The notes under the pieces are model-generated. The model ran no database searches, was not told the origin of the DNA, and worked only from the letters and a program-made list of their open reading frames with translations. Source: Candidatus Arsenophonus triatominarum (lineage in GTDB: Bacteria; Pseudomonadota; Gammaproteobacteria; Enterobacterales; Enterobacteriaceae). Taken from it: a stretch of DNA of 64,000 nucleotides. Shown here piece after piece: positions 50,089-62,108 of this stretch (the stretch's first letter is position 1; each line of letters begins with the position of its first letter). The position numbers and the translations under genes were made by a program. Location: the NCBI RefSeq assembly GCF_001640365.1, contig NZ_LWMI01000010.1, positions 248,001-312,000 of the forward strand, in the 5' to 3' direction.

Positions 50089-51364
50089 TTAAACTTTCCT
50101 CTTTTGTCTGCAGTTCCATAACCTCTGCAACAGTATGAAATGAGCCACAAACCAACACAATGTCCTGTTTGTCAGCCTCGGCCATAGCCTGCAACCAGGC
50201 ATCTTTAACCGTCACAAATTGGTATGGCGATTCAACATACTGCGCTAATTGGGCTGCATCGGCACCGCGTATCCCACTTAATGAAGCGAGATACCATTTA
50301 TCAACCTGCGCAGCCAAATAAGATAAAGTACTTTTTATATCTTTATCGGCTAACATCGCTACAACGGCATGAACTTTAGTATTTTTCTGCCTGGGTAAGC
50401 GAGCCAGTCTATCGGCTAAATAAGCTGCCGCATGGGGATTGTGCGCAACATCTAAAATTACACAAGGTTGCTCGCAGATAATTTGAAAACGTCCTGGTAA
50501 TTTCGCCTTAATCAATCCCTGCTGAATAGCTGGCAATGATATCGCCTGACCAATGGCATCATCCTGTTTGATTAAACAATCAATAATTGCCAATGCCGTT
50601 GCAGCATTGGCCAGTGGGACATTTGGCATAGGTAACTGTTTAAAATCGTGATCATGGGATCGCCAATGCCAATGATCATTTTGTAGCTCAAATTGCCAAT
50701 CTACCCCGCAACGAAATAACTTTGCCCCTAAGGTTTGAGCCACTTCATTAATCGACTGCGGCATATCCGGTTCACCCACAACCGCATAACGTCCTGAGCG
50801 AAAAATACCGGCTTTTTCGTAGCCAATCTGCTCACGATCACCACCAAGCCAGCCAATGTGATCCAATGCAATGCTAGTGATAGCAGCAATATCCGCATCA
50901 ATGATATTGGTTGCATCTAACCGTCCACCCAAACCGACTTCTAAAATAACCACATCAAGTTTAGCTTGTTTAAATAACTGTAAAGCAGCTAAGGTGCCAT
51001 ATTCAAAATAGGTCAGCGCTGTTGTGCCGCGTTTCGATTCAATATCGGCAAAAACCCGACAAAATTCAGCTTCAGGTAACATCTTACCCTGGATCCTAAC
51101 GCGCTCAGTATAATCCAACAAGTGAGGAGAACTATAAACTCCGACTTTTAATCCTGCTTCGATTAAAAAAGATTCCAATGTATGGCAAGTCGTTCCTTTA
51201 CCATTAGTGCCAGCAACAGTAACGACTTTCGAGGCGGGATATAAAAGATCCAGTTGTCGAGCAACGACACCAACCCGCTCAAGCCCCATATCGATAATTT
51301 TGCTATGCTGATGGGTTAAATAAGTTAACCAGGTAGCTAAAGAAGAGGTCACCCCTGGTATCAT
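50078..51364 (-). CDS. folC: Dihydrofolate/folylpolyglutamate synthase
   Basis: FolC adds glutamate to dihydropteroate and extends folylpolyglutamates. The Mur-ligase type P-loop is VTVAGTNGKGTTCHTLES; YSSPHLLDYTERVRIQG, TYFEYGTLAALQLFKQAKLD and VILDVAHNPHAA are the family's other blocks. ATG 51364 (MIPGVTSSLATWLTYL) gives about 428 residues, close to the E. coli length of 422. A longer reading to 51451 would overlap accD and lacks similarity. The short gap to accD suggests co-transcription. Confidence 0.93.
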   Translation of the reverse strand: MIPGVTSSLATWLTYLTHQHSKIIDMGLERVGVVARQLDLLYPASKVVTVAGTNGKGTTCHTLESFLIEAGLKVGVYSSPHLLDYTERVRIQGKMLPEAEFCRVFADIESKRGTTALTYFEYGTLAALQLFKQAKLDVVILEVGLGGRLDATNIIDADIAAITSIALDHIGWLGGDREQIGYEKAGIFRSGRYAVVGEPDMPQSINEVAQTLGAKLFRCGVDWQFELQNDHWHWRSHDHDFKQLPMPNVPLANAATALAIIDCLIKQDDAIGQAISLPAIQQGLIKAKLPGRFQIICEQPCVILDVAHNPHAAAYLADRLARLPRQKNTKVHAVVAMLADKDIKSTLSYLAAQVDKWYLASLSGIRGADAAQLAQYVESPYQFVTVKDAWLQAMAEADKQDIVLVCGSFHTVAEVMELQTKEESLSGQ

Positions 51365-51383
51365 CAAGGATTCAGATATCTTT

Positions 51384-52337
51384 TCATTTTTGATCTGATT
51401 TGTTGTCAATTTCGGGTTTCTCACGATAGGGTGGCTCCAGATCATCGTCAACTAAGGTAATAACATCAATTTGACTTGCATCTTGAACGGTTTGATGAGT
51501 GAGCATAGCCAGTATTTCGGCTAATTTGTCCCTCATTTCAGGCCTCCTGACAATCATATCAATCGCACCTTTTTCAATCAGAAATTCACTGCGCTGAAAA
51601 CCTGGTGGTAATTTTTCATGTACCGTTTGCTCAATAACCCGAGGACCAGCAAAGCCGATTAACGCTTTAGGTTCGGCAACATTAATATCGCCTAACATGC
51701 CTAAACTTGCTGATACACCGCCCATAGTTGGATCGGTAAGTACTGAGATATAGGGAAGCCCTCGTTCCTGCATCTTCGCCAGTGCCGCATTGGTCTTTGC
51801 CATTTGCATCAAGGACATTAATGCTTCTTGCATGCGAGCACCGCCACTGGCAGAAAAACAAACTAACGGACAATTATCTTCCAGTGCTTGCTCTACCGCA
51901 CGCACAAAACGTGCACCAACAACTGAAGCCATTGAGCCGCCCATAAAAGCAAATTCAAAAGCGGCTACAATGACCGGCATACCTTTAAGCGTGCCTTTCA
52001 TCACGATTAAAGCATCTTTTTCATGTGTCGCTTTTTGTGCTGCTGATATGCGATCTTTGTATTTCTTTGAATCACGAAATTTTAAAATATCTTTCGGCTC
52101 TAATTCACTACCTAATTCAGCCGTGGTTCCTTCATCAAGAAAAGAGGCCAGACGTTGACGGGCCGAAATACGCATATGATGATCACATTTTGGACATACG
52201 GCTAAATTACTTTCTAATTCAGCGCGATAGAGTACTTGTCCGCAGCTATCACATTTTGTCCAAACCCCTTCAGGGATATTCGCTTTACGGGTCTGGCTAA
52301 TATTGCTTTTATTAAGAATCTTTTCAATCCAACTCAT
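51384..52337 (-). CDS. accD: Acetyl-CoA carboxylase carboxyltransferase subunit beta
   Basis: AccD with AccA transfers CO2 from biotin to acetyl-CoA to make malonyl-CoA. A four-Cys zinc ribbon is at the N-terminus ([16 protein letters not shown], then [11 protein letters not shown]). The crotonase-fold carboxylase domain follows ([52 protein letters not shown]). It has 317 residues, slightly longer than E. coli because of the acidic tail. Intact, upstream of folC. Confidence 0.95.
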   Translation of the reverse strand: MSWIEKILNKSNISQTRKANIPEGVWTKCDSCGQVLYRAELESNLAVCPKCDHHMRISARQRLASFLDEGTTAELGSELEPKDILKFRDSKKYKDRISAAQKATHEKDALIVMKGTLKGMPVIVAAFEFAFMGGSMASVVGARFVRAVEQALEDNCPLVCFSASGGARMQEALMSLMQMAKTNAALAKMQERGLPYISVLTDPTMGGVSASLGMLGDINVAEPKALIGFAGPRVIEQTVHEKLPPGFQRSEFLIEKGAIDMIVRRPEMRDKLAEILAMLTHQTVQDASQIDVITLVDDDLEPPYREKPEIDNKSDQK

Positions 52338-52489
52338 TAATAGACCTTTCTGTCTGAAATTACATTATCAGTCTCATTATTATGTTAATCATTAAACCAC
52401 AATGACAAAGCATAGTGGATAAAAAAACTGATCAAACCTGCTAATGACTATCTATTTTTTTGTTTAACAACCTATTTTTCTTTTATTGA

Positions 52490-53128
52490 TTATCGACGAT
52501 GGCGCCAAATCTCAATAATACCCGGCAGAATAGAAATTAAAATAATTGCCACAATTAATAATTTTAAATTCTGCTGAACAATTGGCAAATCACCAAAAAA
52601 GTAACCCGCATAAGTAAATAATAGAACCCATATTAAAGCCCCTGCCACATTATAAAAAGCAAAATGCCGATATGACATTTTTCCCATCCCTGCTACAAAT
52701 GGAGCAAACGTTCTAATGATAGGTATAAATCTAGCTAAAATAATCGCTTTACCACCATGTTTTTCATAAAATTGGTGTGTTTTTTCCAAATAAACCCGTC
52801 GAAAAATTTTTGAATTAGGATCGCTAAATAGGCGTTCGCCGAATAAACGACCAATAGTATAATTAACCGCATCACCAATAATTGCGGCAATAATTATTAA
52901 TACTACCATTAAATGAACATTAAGATCATTGCTCTCCAGTGCCGTTAATGCCCCAGCAACAAATAATAGGGAGTCACCCGGTAAAAAAGGCGTAACAATT
53001 AATCCAGTTTCACAAAATACTATCAAAAATAGAATGGCATATAGCCAAATGCCATATTCAGCAACCAGCTCAGCTAAATGAAGATCGATGTGTATAATAA
53101 AATCAATAATAAAAGTAATAAATTCCAT
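52490..53128 (-). CDS. dedA: DedA family inner membrane protein
   Basis: A 212-residue VTT/DedA-domain protein; family members are implicated in undecaprenyl-phosphate recycling and proton-dependent envelope homeostasis. Signature blocks are [57 protein letters not shown] and [20 protein letters not shown]. The short re-entrant helices and conserved Arg/Pro residues are visible. It lies between truA and accD in the usual order. Confidence 0.93.
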   Translation of the reverse strand: MEFITFIIDFIIHIDLHLAELVAEYGIWLYAILFLIVFCETGLIVTPFLPGDSLLFVAGALTALESNDLNVHLMVVLIIIAAIIGDAVNYTIGRLFGERLFSDPNSKIFRRVYLEKTHQFYEKHGGKAIILARFIPIIRTFAPFVAGMGKMSYRHFAFYNVAGALIWVLLFTYAGYFFGDLPIVQQNLKLLIVAIILISILPGIIEIWRHRR

Positions 53129-53209
53129 AAAAAATCCAACAGTTGACAGCTTCAGCGCTGTGTAATTAAACTCAAAATTAAATTCATTATTCTGGTAAAA
53201 AAAGCGGTC

Positions 53210-54001
53210 CTACGATCGTTGAGGTAAATTATATTTTGCCGGATAATCGACAGCAACTAAATAGAGCCCCTCTGCTTTTGCAGTCGCCGCCGCTTTTGTT
53301 CTATCTTTCAATGCTAAAAGCTCTGCTATCCAACTAATATCCTGATCACCGCACCCTACTGCAAGCAAACTACCAACAATATTGCGTACCATATGATGAA
53401 CAAAGGCATTAGCTTTAATATCAACCACAATATAGTCACCATAACGGTTGACATGAACATGCTTTATATTACGCCAAGGTGATTTAGATTGGCACTGAAT
53501 AGCCCTAAATGTAGAAAAATCCCGCTCTCCAACCAATGCCTGAGCGGCAAGATGCATTTTTTCCGCATCTAAGGGGGCATGGTAATGCGTTACGCCTGCG
53601 GCTAATATCGCAGGTCGAAGTCGATGATTGAAAATAATATAGCGATATCGACGCGCGGTGGCAGAAAAACGAGCATGAAAATCTGGCTCAACAATTTTGC
53701 ACCACTGTACTGCAATGTCGGATGGTAAGTAACTATTAACCCCCATCGTCCAGGCAGAATCTTTACGTATGACAGATGTTTCAAAATGGATAACCTGACC
53801 AGTAGCATGTACACCTGCATCAGTGCGTCCGGCGCAATAAACGTGGATAAATTCATTTGCAACTTTTGTTAGCGCGAACTCCAAACAAGCTTGAATACTT
53901 TTTACCTGTCGTTGACGCTGCCAGCCATAATAATGGCTACCATCATACTCAATGCCTAACGCAATTTTAGACATCGACAAAGGGGGTTGCTTCTCCAACA
54001 T
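53210..54001 (-). CDS. truA: tRNA pseudouridine(38-40) synthase
   Basis: TruA modifies uridines 38-40 in the anticodon arm. The catalytic Asp is in [20 protein letters not shown]; the N-terminal [19 protein letters not shown] and the [20 protein letters not shown] block are conserved, as is [19 protein letters not shown]. The start ATG at 54001 overlaps the usg stop (TAATG), indicating translational coupling, and gives 263 residues. A later start at 53974 (MSKIALG) is possible. Confidence 0.95.
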   Translation of the reverse strand: MLEKQPPLSMSKIALGIEYDGSHYYGWQRQRQVKSIQACLEFALTKVANEFIHVYCAGRTDAGVHATGQVIHFETSVIRKDSAWTMGVNSYLPSDIAVQWCKIVEPDFHARFSATARRYRYIIFNHRLRPAILAAGVTHYHAPLDAEKMHLAAQALVGERDFSTFRAIQCQSKSPWRNIKHVHVNRYGDYIVVDIKANAFVHHMVRNIVGSLLAVGCGDQDISWIAELLALKDRTKAAATAKAEGLYLVAVDYPAKYNLPQRS

Positions 54002-55011
54002 TAATAATATTGCTCCTGCACTAATCGCTCCGCAGTTTCTATTAACATTCGAGCACCACCAAATCGGGTATTATCGGCAACCGACCAAAACTGTAATATC
54101 TCAGGTGCACCATAATCATTACGCATACAACCAATACTTAATCGATCACTACCTGAAGCATCTGTTACTTGAGTTGGAAAATCATCTTCACAAACTAGCT
54201 CAATATCATCAAATTGAGCAATTTCTTGCCAGGCTTCTTGTACGGTCATTGGACGTAATGTTTCCACATGAACCACTTGAGCATTGCCATAAAAAACCGG
54301 TGCTTGTAAGCAACTGACAATAATGGATAACCCATCGTTTTGTAAAATTTTACGCACTTGATCAACTAAACTGCGCTCTTGTGGTGCAGAGCCTTCATCA
54401 TCACTTGATAATGGTAATAGATTAAATGCTAGCTGCTTAATAAAACGTTCATTATCAACGGGTAAACCGTTTAATAATCGGGCACTTTGACCTGCCAATT
54501 CATCCACTGCACTTTTGCCATGCACCGAAACTGAAAACAAATTGGTTAAAATTAAACGATGAATGCCGGCAACATTAATTAGCGGTTTAACGGCGACCAA
54601 CAATTGACTGACATAACTATCAGCGATGGCAATAATATTACGGTTACGATAATTAGCCAATAGATGAGGATTAACGCTCCGCACGACTAATGGAATATCT
54701 GGCTCCAGCGCAAATAAACCACTACTATCAATGACAATACAACCGTCTTGTGCTGCTTGCTCTGCATAACGAGCAGACACTTCTTTACCAGCAACAAAAA
54801 AAGCTAATTGCGCCTGTGTCCAGTCAAATAATTGAGCATCAATAACCGTATATTGCTTGCCATTAAAACGAATGCTTTCTCCCGCACTATTTTCACTGGC
54901 TAATAGAAATAACTCACCAATAGGAAACTGACGTTCTTGTAATAAACTCAATGCGGCCTCTCCGACCGCACCGGTAGCACCTAATAGTGCAATATTCCAA
55001 CCTTCTGTCAT
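54001..55011 (-). CDS. usg: Usg, aspartate-semialdehyde dehydrogenase-like protein
   Basis: Usg resembles semialdehyde dehydrogenases (Rossmann start [58 protein letters not shown]) but lacks the catalytic Cys of Asd, having Ser in the equivalent segment, as in E. coli Usg. Its activity is unknown. ATG 55011 ([10 protein letters not shown]) matches the E. coli start; an in-frame ATG at 55038 would add nine residues and overlap the region just after pdxB. Lies between pdxB and truA in the standard pdxB-usg-truA operon. Confidence 0.92.
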   Translation of the reverse strand: MTEGWNIALLGATGAVGEAALSLLQERQFPIGELFLLASENSAGESIRFNGKQYTVIDAQLFDWTQAQLAFFVAGKEVSARYAEQAAQDGCIVIDSSGLFALEPDIPLVVRSVNPHLLANYRNRNIIAIADSYVSQLLVAVKPLINVAGIHRLILTNLFSVSVHGKSAVDELAGQSARLLNGLPVDNERFIKQLAFNLLPLSSDDEGSAPQERSLVDQVRKILQNDGLSIIVSCLQAPVFYGNAQVVHVETLRPMTVQEAWQEIAQFDDIELVCEDDFPTQVTDASGSDRLSIGCMRNDYGAPEILQFWSVADNTRFGGARMLIETAERLVQEQYY

Positions 55012-55044
55012 GTTGGTTTTATCCAATTTCATTAGCATGTTTAA

Positions 55045-56175
55045 TCAAATTAATTTGGTATTGAAGCCTAGCATTTTTAGTGCATTCGCGGCATCGACAT
55101 CATTACAACTCACCTTAAGAGATGACCATTCACGCCGTTCTGGATAATATTTACGCAGATGATCAAATTGGCCAGCAAGATGGGCAATTTTTCTTAATGG
55201 CGCATCATCACGACGGACATCATAAGCTAAATGCACTAAACGTTTTAAACTTGCCTGCGTTAATTCACCGCTAAAAGTAATTTCATTAAACTCTGCACTA
55301 GGTAATAAATCAGCGATTTTAATTTGCTGTTCTTGGCCTAAAAACTGGCTAAATGCGGCAAAAATCTGGCTGGTACCGCGTGCTTTACCTTCCAGAGAAT
55401 AGCCAGCAATATGTGGCGTGCCAATTCTAGCTTTAACTAACAAAGGTAGGGAAATAGCGGGTTCATGTTGCCAAACATCTAATATAACGTCGATTTTCTT
55501 ACCATTTTCTAAGGCTGTTAACAATGCCTGATTATCAACAACTGATCCGCGGCTAGTATTTAGTAAAATACGTCCTGCAGGCATAGCTGCAAGCAACTCT
55601 TCATTTAATAAATGATAAGATGAATAACGGCCAGATTTATTTAGCGGGGTATGAAAAGTTAAAATATCCGCCTGACTAACTAATTTTTCCAGTGGCCAAA
55701 ATTGCTCACTATTATCGGCAGCGTCTGCACGAGGTGGATCACAAAGTAACGTATTCACACCCCAAGCCTTTAAACGCGCATTAAGACGATTGCCAACATT
55801 ACCAACCCCAACAATACCGACTGTTTTTTCTCGCAAATCAAAGCAATCACGTTCAGCCAGTACCAATAAAGCGGAAAAAACATACTCTACCACAGCTGTC
55901 GCATTACAACCCGGTGCGGCAGAAAAAGCGATGCCCGCTTGCGCTAACCATTGCCTATCAACATGATCAAATCCGGCCGTTGCAGTACCAACAAATTTTA
56001 CCTTACTCTCTTTAAGTAATGCTTCGTTGACTTGAGTAACAGAACGCACCATTAAAGCATCCGTTGTTGCTAGCTCTGACGATGAGATTGAACGCCCAGA
56101 AACTGCCTTGACTTCACCCATTGTTTGAAACAATTGTGTTGCGTAAGGCATATTTTCATCAACCAATATTTTCAC
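55045..56175 (-). CDS. pdxB: Erythronate-4-phosphate dehydrogenase
   Basis: PdxB oxidises 4-phosphoerythronate in the DXP-dependent pathway to pyridoxal phosphate. It is a 376-residue D-2-hydroxyacid dehydrogenase. [20 protein letters not shown], the NAD-binding [16 protein letters not shown] and the catalytic Arg/Glu/His region ([49 protein letters not shown]) are present, with the PdxB-specific C-terminal dimerisation domain. Presence of pdxB suggests that vitamin B6 synthesis is kept, which is common in insect symbionts. Confidence 0.95.
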   Translation of the reverse strand: MKILVDENMPYATQLFQTMGEVKAVSGRSISSSELATTDALMVRSVTQVNEALLKESKVKFVGTATAGFDHVDRQWLAQAGIAFSAAPGCNATAVVEYVFSALLVLAERDCFDLREKTVGIVGVGNVGNRLNARLKAWGVNTLLCDPPRADAADNSEQFWPLEKLVSQADILTFHTPLNKSGRYSSYHLLNEELLAAMPAGRILLNTSRGSVVDNQALLTALENGKKIDVILDVWQHEPAISLPLLVKARIGTPHIAGYSLEGKARGTSQIFAAFSQFLGQEQQIKIADLLPSAEFNEITFSGELTQASLKRLVHLAYDVRRDDAPLRKIAHLAGQFDHLRKYYPERREWSSLKVSCNDVDAANALKMLGFNTKLI

Positions 56176-56286
56176 TTATTTAATGCCCAGTTATATTTAT
56201 CAAAATTAACCCATCATTTTTTACTATTCGATAAGGTAACAAGTTGCTATTTTGCCATGTTAATGAAATAAATCCTAACAACCGGT

Positions 56287-57067
56287 TTAATCACCGTCAC
56301 TTTTTTGTCGAAAACGTTCTGGTGTTGTGCCTGAAATCTGCTGAAACATGGTAATAAAAGCCGATGAGGAACTATAGCCGACATCAAAAGCCAACTGATG
56401 GACACTATTACCTTGTTCTAATTTCATTATGGCATGTAAAAAACGTAATCGCTGGCGCCATTCACTAAATGGCATCCCCAGTTCCTGCTGACAACGGTGT
56501 GACAAGGTTGAGGTATATACCCGCTTGGCCCATATAGCTAAAGCGGTATTATCGGCTGGATTTTGCTGTAATTGCGCTAAAATAGGCGCTAAAAATTTAT
56601 CCTTACTGGCAGGTAAATAGGTTTTTTGAATAGGTGAACGTTTTAATTGATCAATCAAAACATTGGCTAAGCGCATATCTTCTACGGTCTTTGGTTGGCT
56701 TATCTGACGTGCATAAAAATCTAATAATATGGTATGAAAATAGCTGTTTGACGAATAATACACGGTTTTTTACACAGAACATGACTGAGTGTCGAGAATT
56801 ATCTAATATATTAAACTTAACACTTTTTTTGTTGTAAGTGGCATGTTCAACACCGCTTGGGATCCAGATACAAAATTCCGGCGGAGCAATATAATGCTGA
56901 GCAGCAACTTGCATCTCTATAATACCTTTAACCACATAAATTAATTGGCCAAAGTTATGGCGATGTAATTTACACTCAGTATCACCTAACAATTCATTAT
57001 TACGAAAAACTATGGATTCTGGCTCAATAATATTTGGTTCAAGTATATATTTGATTTTTTCCATCAC
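56287..57067 (-). pseudogene. AraC-family transcriptional regulator, frameshifted
   Basis: The N-terminal cupin-type sensor (CKLHRHNFGQLIYVVKGIIE, PEFCIWIPSGVEHATYN) reads from 57067 and shifts frame near 56762. The C-terminal DNA-binding domain continues in the next frame (AIWAKRVYTSTLSHRCQQEL; FLHAIMKLEQGNSVHQLAFD; VGYSSSSAFITMFQQISGTT) to 56287. The layout is a full-length AraC/XylS regulator of about 260 residues. It is divergent from an EamA-type exporter, a common regulator-transporter pair; both are broken. Confidence 0.87.
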
Positions 57068-57177
57068 AGTAATATTGGCAGAAAGAACGGATCGTTTGCC
57101 TTATTATAAATATATATAATAAATCAGACAATGCTAAAATAACAAAATTATTACCAAATGATAGATATGACTAAATA

Positions 57178-57984
57178 ATGAAAAATTTTCTTTTTCCCCT
57201 TTTTGCAGTTTTATTATGGTCAATTAATGCAGTCGTAAGTAAAGCAGCTGCAAATGTTATTGACCCTGCGGCTATTTCCTTTTATCGCTGGTTATTGGCG
57301 TTTTTATTACTTACCCCTTTTATGATCAAAGGGATAGTTAAAAATCGCGCAGTAGTGATGCAATATGGCTGGAAACTTTTTATTTTAGGGGCCCTTGGCA
57401 TGGTGCTTTACCAAAGTTTGGCTTATTATGCTGCACACACGGTTAACGCAACCTTTATGGGAGTATTAAATTCGGTTATTCCTTTGTTAACGGTGATACT
57501 CAGCATTTTTGTGCTACGCACTATTCCTACCATTGGTATTGTAATTGGTCCCCTCTTATCCTTAATTGGGCTTATCTGGCTTATCAGTCAAGGTAATCCA
57601 ATGATATTTTTTATGCAGGGAATGAAGAGCGGGCAATTACTCATGTTTATCGCTGCTCTCTCTTATTCTCTATATGGTGTATTAACCAAGCACTGGGCAA
57701 TCCCATTACCCAATTGGCAATCACTTTATATCCAAATTTAGCTTTGCTGTGATCCTACTATTGCCTAATTTTTTACTGGCTAAAACAGTAGAAATTACCG
57801 CGGCAAATATTAATTTGATCTTGTTTGCCGGCATTGTCGCCTCGCTAATTGCACCCTACTCATGATCCAGGGTGTATTTCGATTTGGCGCTAATACAGCT
57901 TCAACATTTATGAATCTGGCACCGATATTTACTGCCATTATCGCTGTCCTATTTTTAAATGAAAAAATGCACAGCTACCATTTA
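57178..57984 (+). pseudogene. EamA/DMT-family transporter, frameshifted and truncated
   Basis: A drug/metabolite transporter with about ten expected membrane helices. The first 187 residues (MKNFLFPLFAVLLWSINAVV SKAAAN..., DPAAISFYRWLLAF) cover the first EamA repeat and part of the second. A shift near 57735 moves the rest into another frame (LLLPNFLLAKTVEITAANIN, MIQGVFRFGANTASTFMNLA, PIFTAIIAVLFLNEKMH). IS630 copy 8 truncates it before the last helix. The substrate is unknown. Confidence 0.87.
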
Positions 57985-58865
57985 TAGCTAGGCGACTTAA
58001 TTTTGATTACAGCATATGTATTAAAAACAGGTCATCGATAGTGCATCCTGTTTCCATCTTTTTACGTTTAGCTTGAGACCATTTATGTTCTATAGGATTT
58101 AAATCTGGTGAATACACAGGCAAATATTCTATCTGGTGTCCTGCGTTTATAATTGCCTGTTCAATATTCTTACCTTTGTGAAAGCTAGCGTTGTCCATAA
58201 AAATAACAGAATTTTCAGGAAGTTCTGGGAGCAATATTTTTGTGATCCAAACATAAAAAACATCACGGTTAATATTGCAATCAAATAATCCGATAGCAAA
58301 AAGGGTTGTTCCCAATAAAGCGCCAATAACATTTGTTCTTCCCTTAGCACCCCAGTTTTTCAGGCCAAAACAACGGTGACCTTTTGGGGAATAGCCGTGA
58401 GTTCGTGGAGTGTCATGTGAAAAACCACTTTCATCAATAAAAACAACAGATTTATCTTTTTTTTCATACTGTTGTCTTTTTTGCTGATGTGCCAGCCTGT
58501 CGCTTTCGTTGGTTTTTGGATGGAATAGAGTTTTTTTTATAGGTTAATCCCAGCTTTTTAAGGGATTGCCAAATAGTCTTTTTACAAACACCGAATCGCT
58601 CTGCCCGTTCCTTTTGGTAAGCATCTGGATACTGTTCCACATCTTTTGCTAAAGCATTTTTATCGAGCTTCCTCTTACGTGGCGTTGAATTTTTTGGCTC
58701 TGGTCGTTTAAGCCAACGTACTAAAGACGCTTTTCCAATACGGAATTGTTTCGCAGTTTCTCGAATTGTTAAACCTTCGGCTTTCCTTACAGATATTACT
58801 TTACGTCGAAAATCAATTGTATAACTCATAACACACCTTGTAATCAAAATTAAGTCGCCTAGCTA
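57985..58865 (-). mobile_element. IS630-family element, copy 8 (A8, G variant)
   Basis: 881 bp. TA lies on each side (57983-57984, 58866-58867), but the left flank is the EamA gene and the right flank is the CACGAG transposase at exactly the same base as for copy 3, so it appears to be a recombinant. Confidence 0.92.
58007..58847 (-). pseudogene. IS630 transposase, frame split at A8
   Basis: Frames 58847 to 58464 and the DDE half ending at 58007; G-variant sub-lineage. Confidence 0.82.
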
Positions 58866-59070
58866 TATTGAACGCTGTCAGGCTCGCACGAGCCGAGCGC
58901 AAAGAAATCATATTTTTCTCGCAATTTCTGCGTGGTTTGAACAACATAAACGCCGTATATCTGAAAAAATAACCCTTTATCAACAAAATTGGGACGTAAT
59001 CAAAAATGCTATTACTGAGCACATCCGTGTTTTATTAGCGTACCCAAATTAGTTTTGTGCGAAACTCGTG
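58866..59070 (+). mobile_element. CACGAG element fragment, 3' end
   Basis: The C-terminal about 60 codons of the transposase (from IERCQARTSRAQRNHIF; LLAYPN) and the terminus TGTGCGAAACTCGTG ending at 59070. The rest is missing on the left at the IS630 boundary. Confidence 0.82.
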
Positions 59071-59098
59071 ATTAAATCAATTAATTATATCGAAAACA

Positions 59099-59131
59099 AT
59101 AAAAAAACCTACTGATAGATTATCAGTAGGT
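59099..59131 (-). terminator. fabB terminator
   Basis: CCTACTGATA-ATC-TATCAGTAGG followed on the minus strand by a run of seven T's, 25-55 bases after the fabB stop: a strong intrinsic terminator. Confidence 0.9.
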
Positions 59132-59154
59132 GGTTATTTTTTTTGGTAAAATAA

Positions 59155-60375
59155 TTATGAATGGTATTTACTCATTACCAACGACGCATTAGTTCCACCA
59201 AAACCAAAACTATTTGACATTACAGTATTTAATTTCTTATCAGTGGGTTGCGTAATAATATTCATTGCTTGCGCTTTTTCATCCAAATTATCAATATTGA
59301 TGCTTGGAGCAATAAATCCATGCTCTAACATTAACAAACTATAAATAGCTTCATGTACCCCAGCCGCGCCCAGAGAATGGCCAGTCATTGCTTTAGTCGC
59401 TGAAATCGCTGGCGTATTAGTACCAAACACTTCAGTAATTGCTTCTAGCTCTTTTGTATCGCCAACTGGCGTTGAAGTGCCATGAGTATTGATATAATCA
59501 ACCTGTTTGACATCTGCCAATGCCATTTTCATACACCGTACCGCACCCTCACCTGACGGAGCAACCATATCATAACCGTCTGAAGTCGCTCCATAACCAA
59601 CAATTTCAGCGCAAATATGTGCTCCACGTGCCAAAGCATGCTCTAACTCTTCTACCACAACGATACCACCGCCACCAGCGATCACAAAACCATCCCGATC
59701 CTGATCATAGGTACGTGAAGCTTTTTCTGGGGTTGCATTATATTTGGTAGATAATGCTCCCATTGCATCAAATTCACAGGTCAATTCCCAGCTTAGTTCT
59801 TCACCTCCACCAGCAAAAACAACATCCTGTTTACCTAATTGGATCAATTCAACCGCATGGCCAATACAGTGGGCTGAAGTTGAGCAAGCAGAGCTAATAG
59901 AATAATTAACGCCCTTAATTTTAAACGGTGTGGCTAAACAAGCTGAGACACCAGAAGCCATTGCTTTGGTCACCATATAAGGACCAACACCACGTAATCC
60001 TTTGGCACGCATACCATCAGAGCCAGCCACTTGATTACGGGGCGAACCGCCACCAGAACCAGCAACTAAACCGGTACGAATATTTGAGATCTGCTCTTCT
60101 GTCAGTTTAGCGTCCTGAATTGCCTCTTCCATCGCCAAGTAGGCATAAATAGAGCAATCACTCATAAAACGAAGAATTTTGCGGTCAATCTTTTGTTTAA
60201 TATCATCTTCCGTCAGCTGAATATTACCCCAGACATGGCTGCGTAAACCAATTTCTTTAAATTCTTTTGAAAACCTGATGCCAGAACGACCCGCTTTCAG
60301 GGAAGCCAGTACCTCTTGCTGGTTGTTACCTATGCTGGAGACAATGCCCAGACCAGTGATGACTGCACACTTCAT
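59155..60375 (-). CDS. fabB: Beta-ketoacyl-ACP synthase I
   Basis: FabB condenses malonyl-ACP with acyl-ACP and is needed for unsaturated fatty acid synthesis. At 406 residues it is the same length as in E. coli. The catalytic triad is Cys in [16 protein letters not shown], His in [16 protein letters not shown] and His in [16 protein letters not shown]; the C-terminus [18 protein letters not shown] is standard. Intact. Upstream DNA carries FabR- and FadR-like operators, so dual control of unsaturated fatty acid synthesis seems preserved. Confidence 0.97.
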   Translation of the reverse strand: MKCAVITGLGIVSSIGNNQQEVLASLKAGRSGIRFSKEFKEIGLRSHVWGNIQLTEDDIKQKIDRKILRFMSDCSIYAYLAMEEAIQDAKLTEEQISNIRTGLVAGSGGGSPRNQVAGSDGMRAKGLRGVGPYMVTKAMASGVSACLATPFKIKGVNYSISSACSTSAHCIGHAVELIQLGKQDVVFAGGGEELSWELTCEFDAMGALSTKYNATPEKASRTYDQDRDGFVIAGGGGIVVVEELEHALARGAHICAEIVGYGATSDGYDMVAPSGEGAVRCMKMALADVKQVDYINTHGTSTPVGDTKELEAITEVFGTNTPAISATKAMTGHSLGAAGVHEAIYSLLMLEHGFIAPSINIDNLDEKAQAMNIITQPTDKKLNTVMSNSFGFGGTNASLVMSKYHS

Positions 60376-60431
60376 TGATTATATTACCTCATAGTCGAAA
60401 TTCATTTACTGGGAGCTTAGCCTGTTACTTT

Positions 60432-60449
60432 AGCTTACACTTGTAAGCT
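60432..60449. promoter_or_regulatory. FabR operator upstream of fabB
   Basis: AGCTTACACTTGTAAGCT, a perfect palindrome fitting the FabR pattern AGCnnACAnnTGTnnGCT, about 57 bases before the fabB start. Confidence 0.78.
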
Positions 60450-60450
60450 G

Positions 60451-60467
60451 AACAAGTCCGATCAGGT
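60451..60467 (-). promoter_or_regulatory. FadR-like site upstream of fabB
   Basis: ACCTGATCGGACTTGTT on the minus strand resembles the FadR box AACTGGTCNGACCTGTT with a few mismatches, directly upstream of the FabR site, the same arrangement as in E. coli fabB. Confidence 0.6.
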
Positions 60468-62108
60468 AAAAATTTGTAGAAAATATTATCTTGGCTAACT
60501 TTTATATTTTGCGATAGCTAGCGCACTCAGGTTAAATTCGTTAAAATTGGCTGATTATTTAAAATATTGTAGATAATTTTGTGAATACAAATGAGATAAG
60601 CCAAGCTAAATTAAGCTGGAACGAGCAAGATATCCCTATCTCTGAACACTTTGGTGATGTCTATTATTCTAATCAAAATGGTTTAGAAGAATCGCGTTAT
60701 GTGTTCTTAGCCGGTAATCAGTTACCAAATCGCTTTTTCTCTCACTCAGCAAAACAATATGTTATTGCAGAGACTGGTTTTGGTACTGGGCTAAACTTTA
60801 TGGCAGTCTATCAGTTATTTATTCAGTTTCGCCAACAAGCGCCTAACAACCAGTTACAACTTTTACACTATATCAGTTTTGAAAAATATCCTTTGTCCAT
60901 TACTGATTTGCTAAGAGTTCATCAATGTTGGCCTGAACTCGCCACTTTTTCTAAACAAATTTGTCAACAATGGCCTCAGTCGTTACCAGGTTGTCATAGA
61001 ATAGTTATGGAAAATGGGGCAATCATTCTCGATCTCTGGTTTGGCGATATAAATATACAATTATCTCAATTAAAATCTAATTTTTTCAATAAAATAGATA
61101 GTTGGTTTTTAGACGGTTTTGCTCCAGCTAAAAACCCTCAAATGTGGAGTGAACAACTGTTCACTACAATGGCAAATTGGGGACGTGATGGTTGTACTTT
61201 TGCTACCTTTACTTCTGCCGGTATAGTTCGCCGTGGATTAGAAAAAGCCGGTTTTCAAATAAAAAAAATCAAAGGTTTTGGCCGTAAACGTGAAATGCTA
61301 ACCGGTCAATTACTAGCAAATCAGCAATCTGATCCACAACCCTGGTTCGCTCGACAAGCCGCATCAACAACCGAGGATATTGCCATTATTGGCGGTGGTA
61401 TTGCCAGTATGATGACTGCTCTTGCTTTATTACGTAGAGGAAGTCAGGTAACTTTATATTGCCAAGATCCCAGTGTGGCACAAAATGCTTCCGGCAATCG
61501 TCAAGGCGCACTTTATCCATTATTAACTGGTCACCACGATGGTTTAGAACGCTTTTTTATTACCGCTTTTACTTTTGCAAAACGCTATTACACCCAACTT
61601 CAACAGTTAGGCATTGCATTTGCTCACGATTGGAACGGTTTAGTGCTGTTAGCTTATGACTTAAAAAGCCGACAAAAAATCGATCAAATATTAACAAAAA
61701 ATTGGCCAGCTGATTTTGCACACTATGAAACTCGACAAACATTACAAACCATTTGTGGTGTTGATGTTAACCATGATGGCATCTACTATCCAGCTGCTGG
61801 TTGGTTATGTCCAGCTGAGCTGACATCCAATAGTTGGCAATATGCGCAACAACAAGGTTTAATAAGTCATTTTAATCATCGTCTTATTCAGCTTGAAAAT
61901 ACTGCCGCTGGCTGGAAGTTGCTATTTAAACAAGGAGATATGCAACAACAAATAACCCATAAAACCGTCATTATCGCTAATGGTTATCAACTGCCTTTAT
62001 TTTCTCAAACGGAAAAATTGCCCGTTAGTGCTGTTCGCGGACAAGTAAGCCATATTCCGACGACACCGATACTCAATCAACTGCAAACAACACTCTGTTA
62101 TCCGGATA

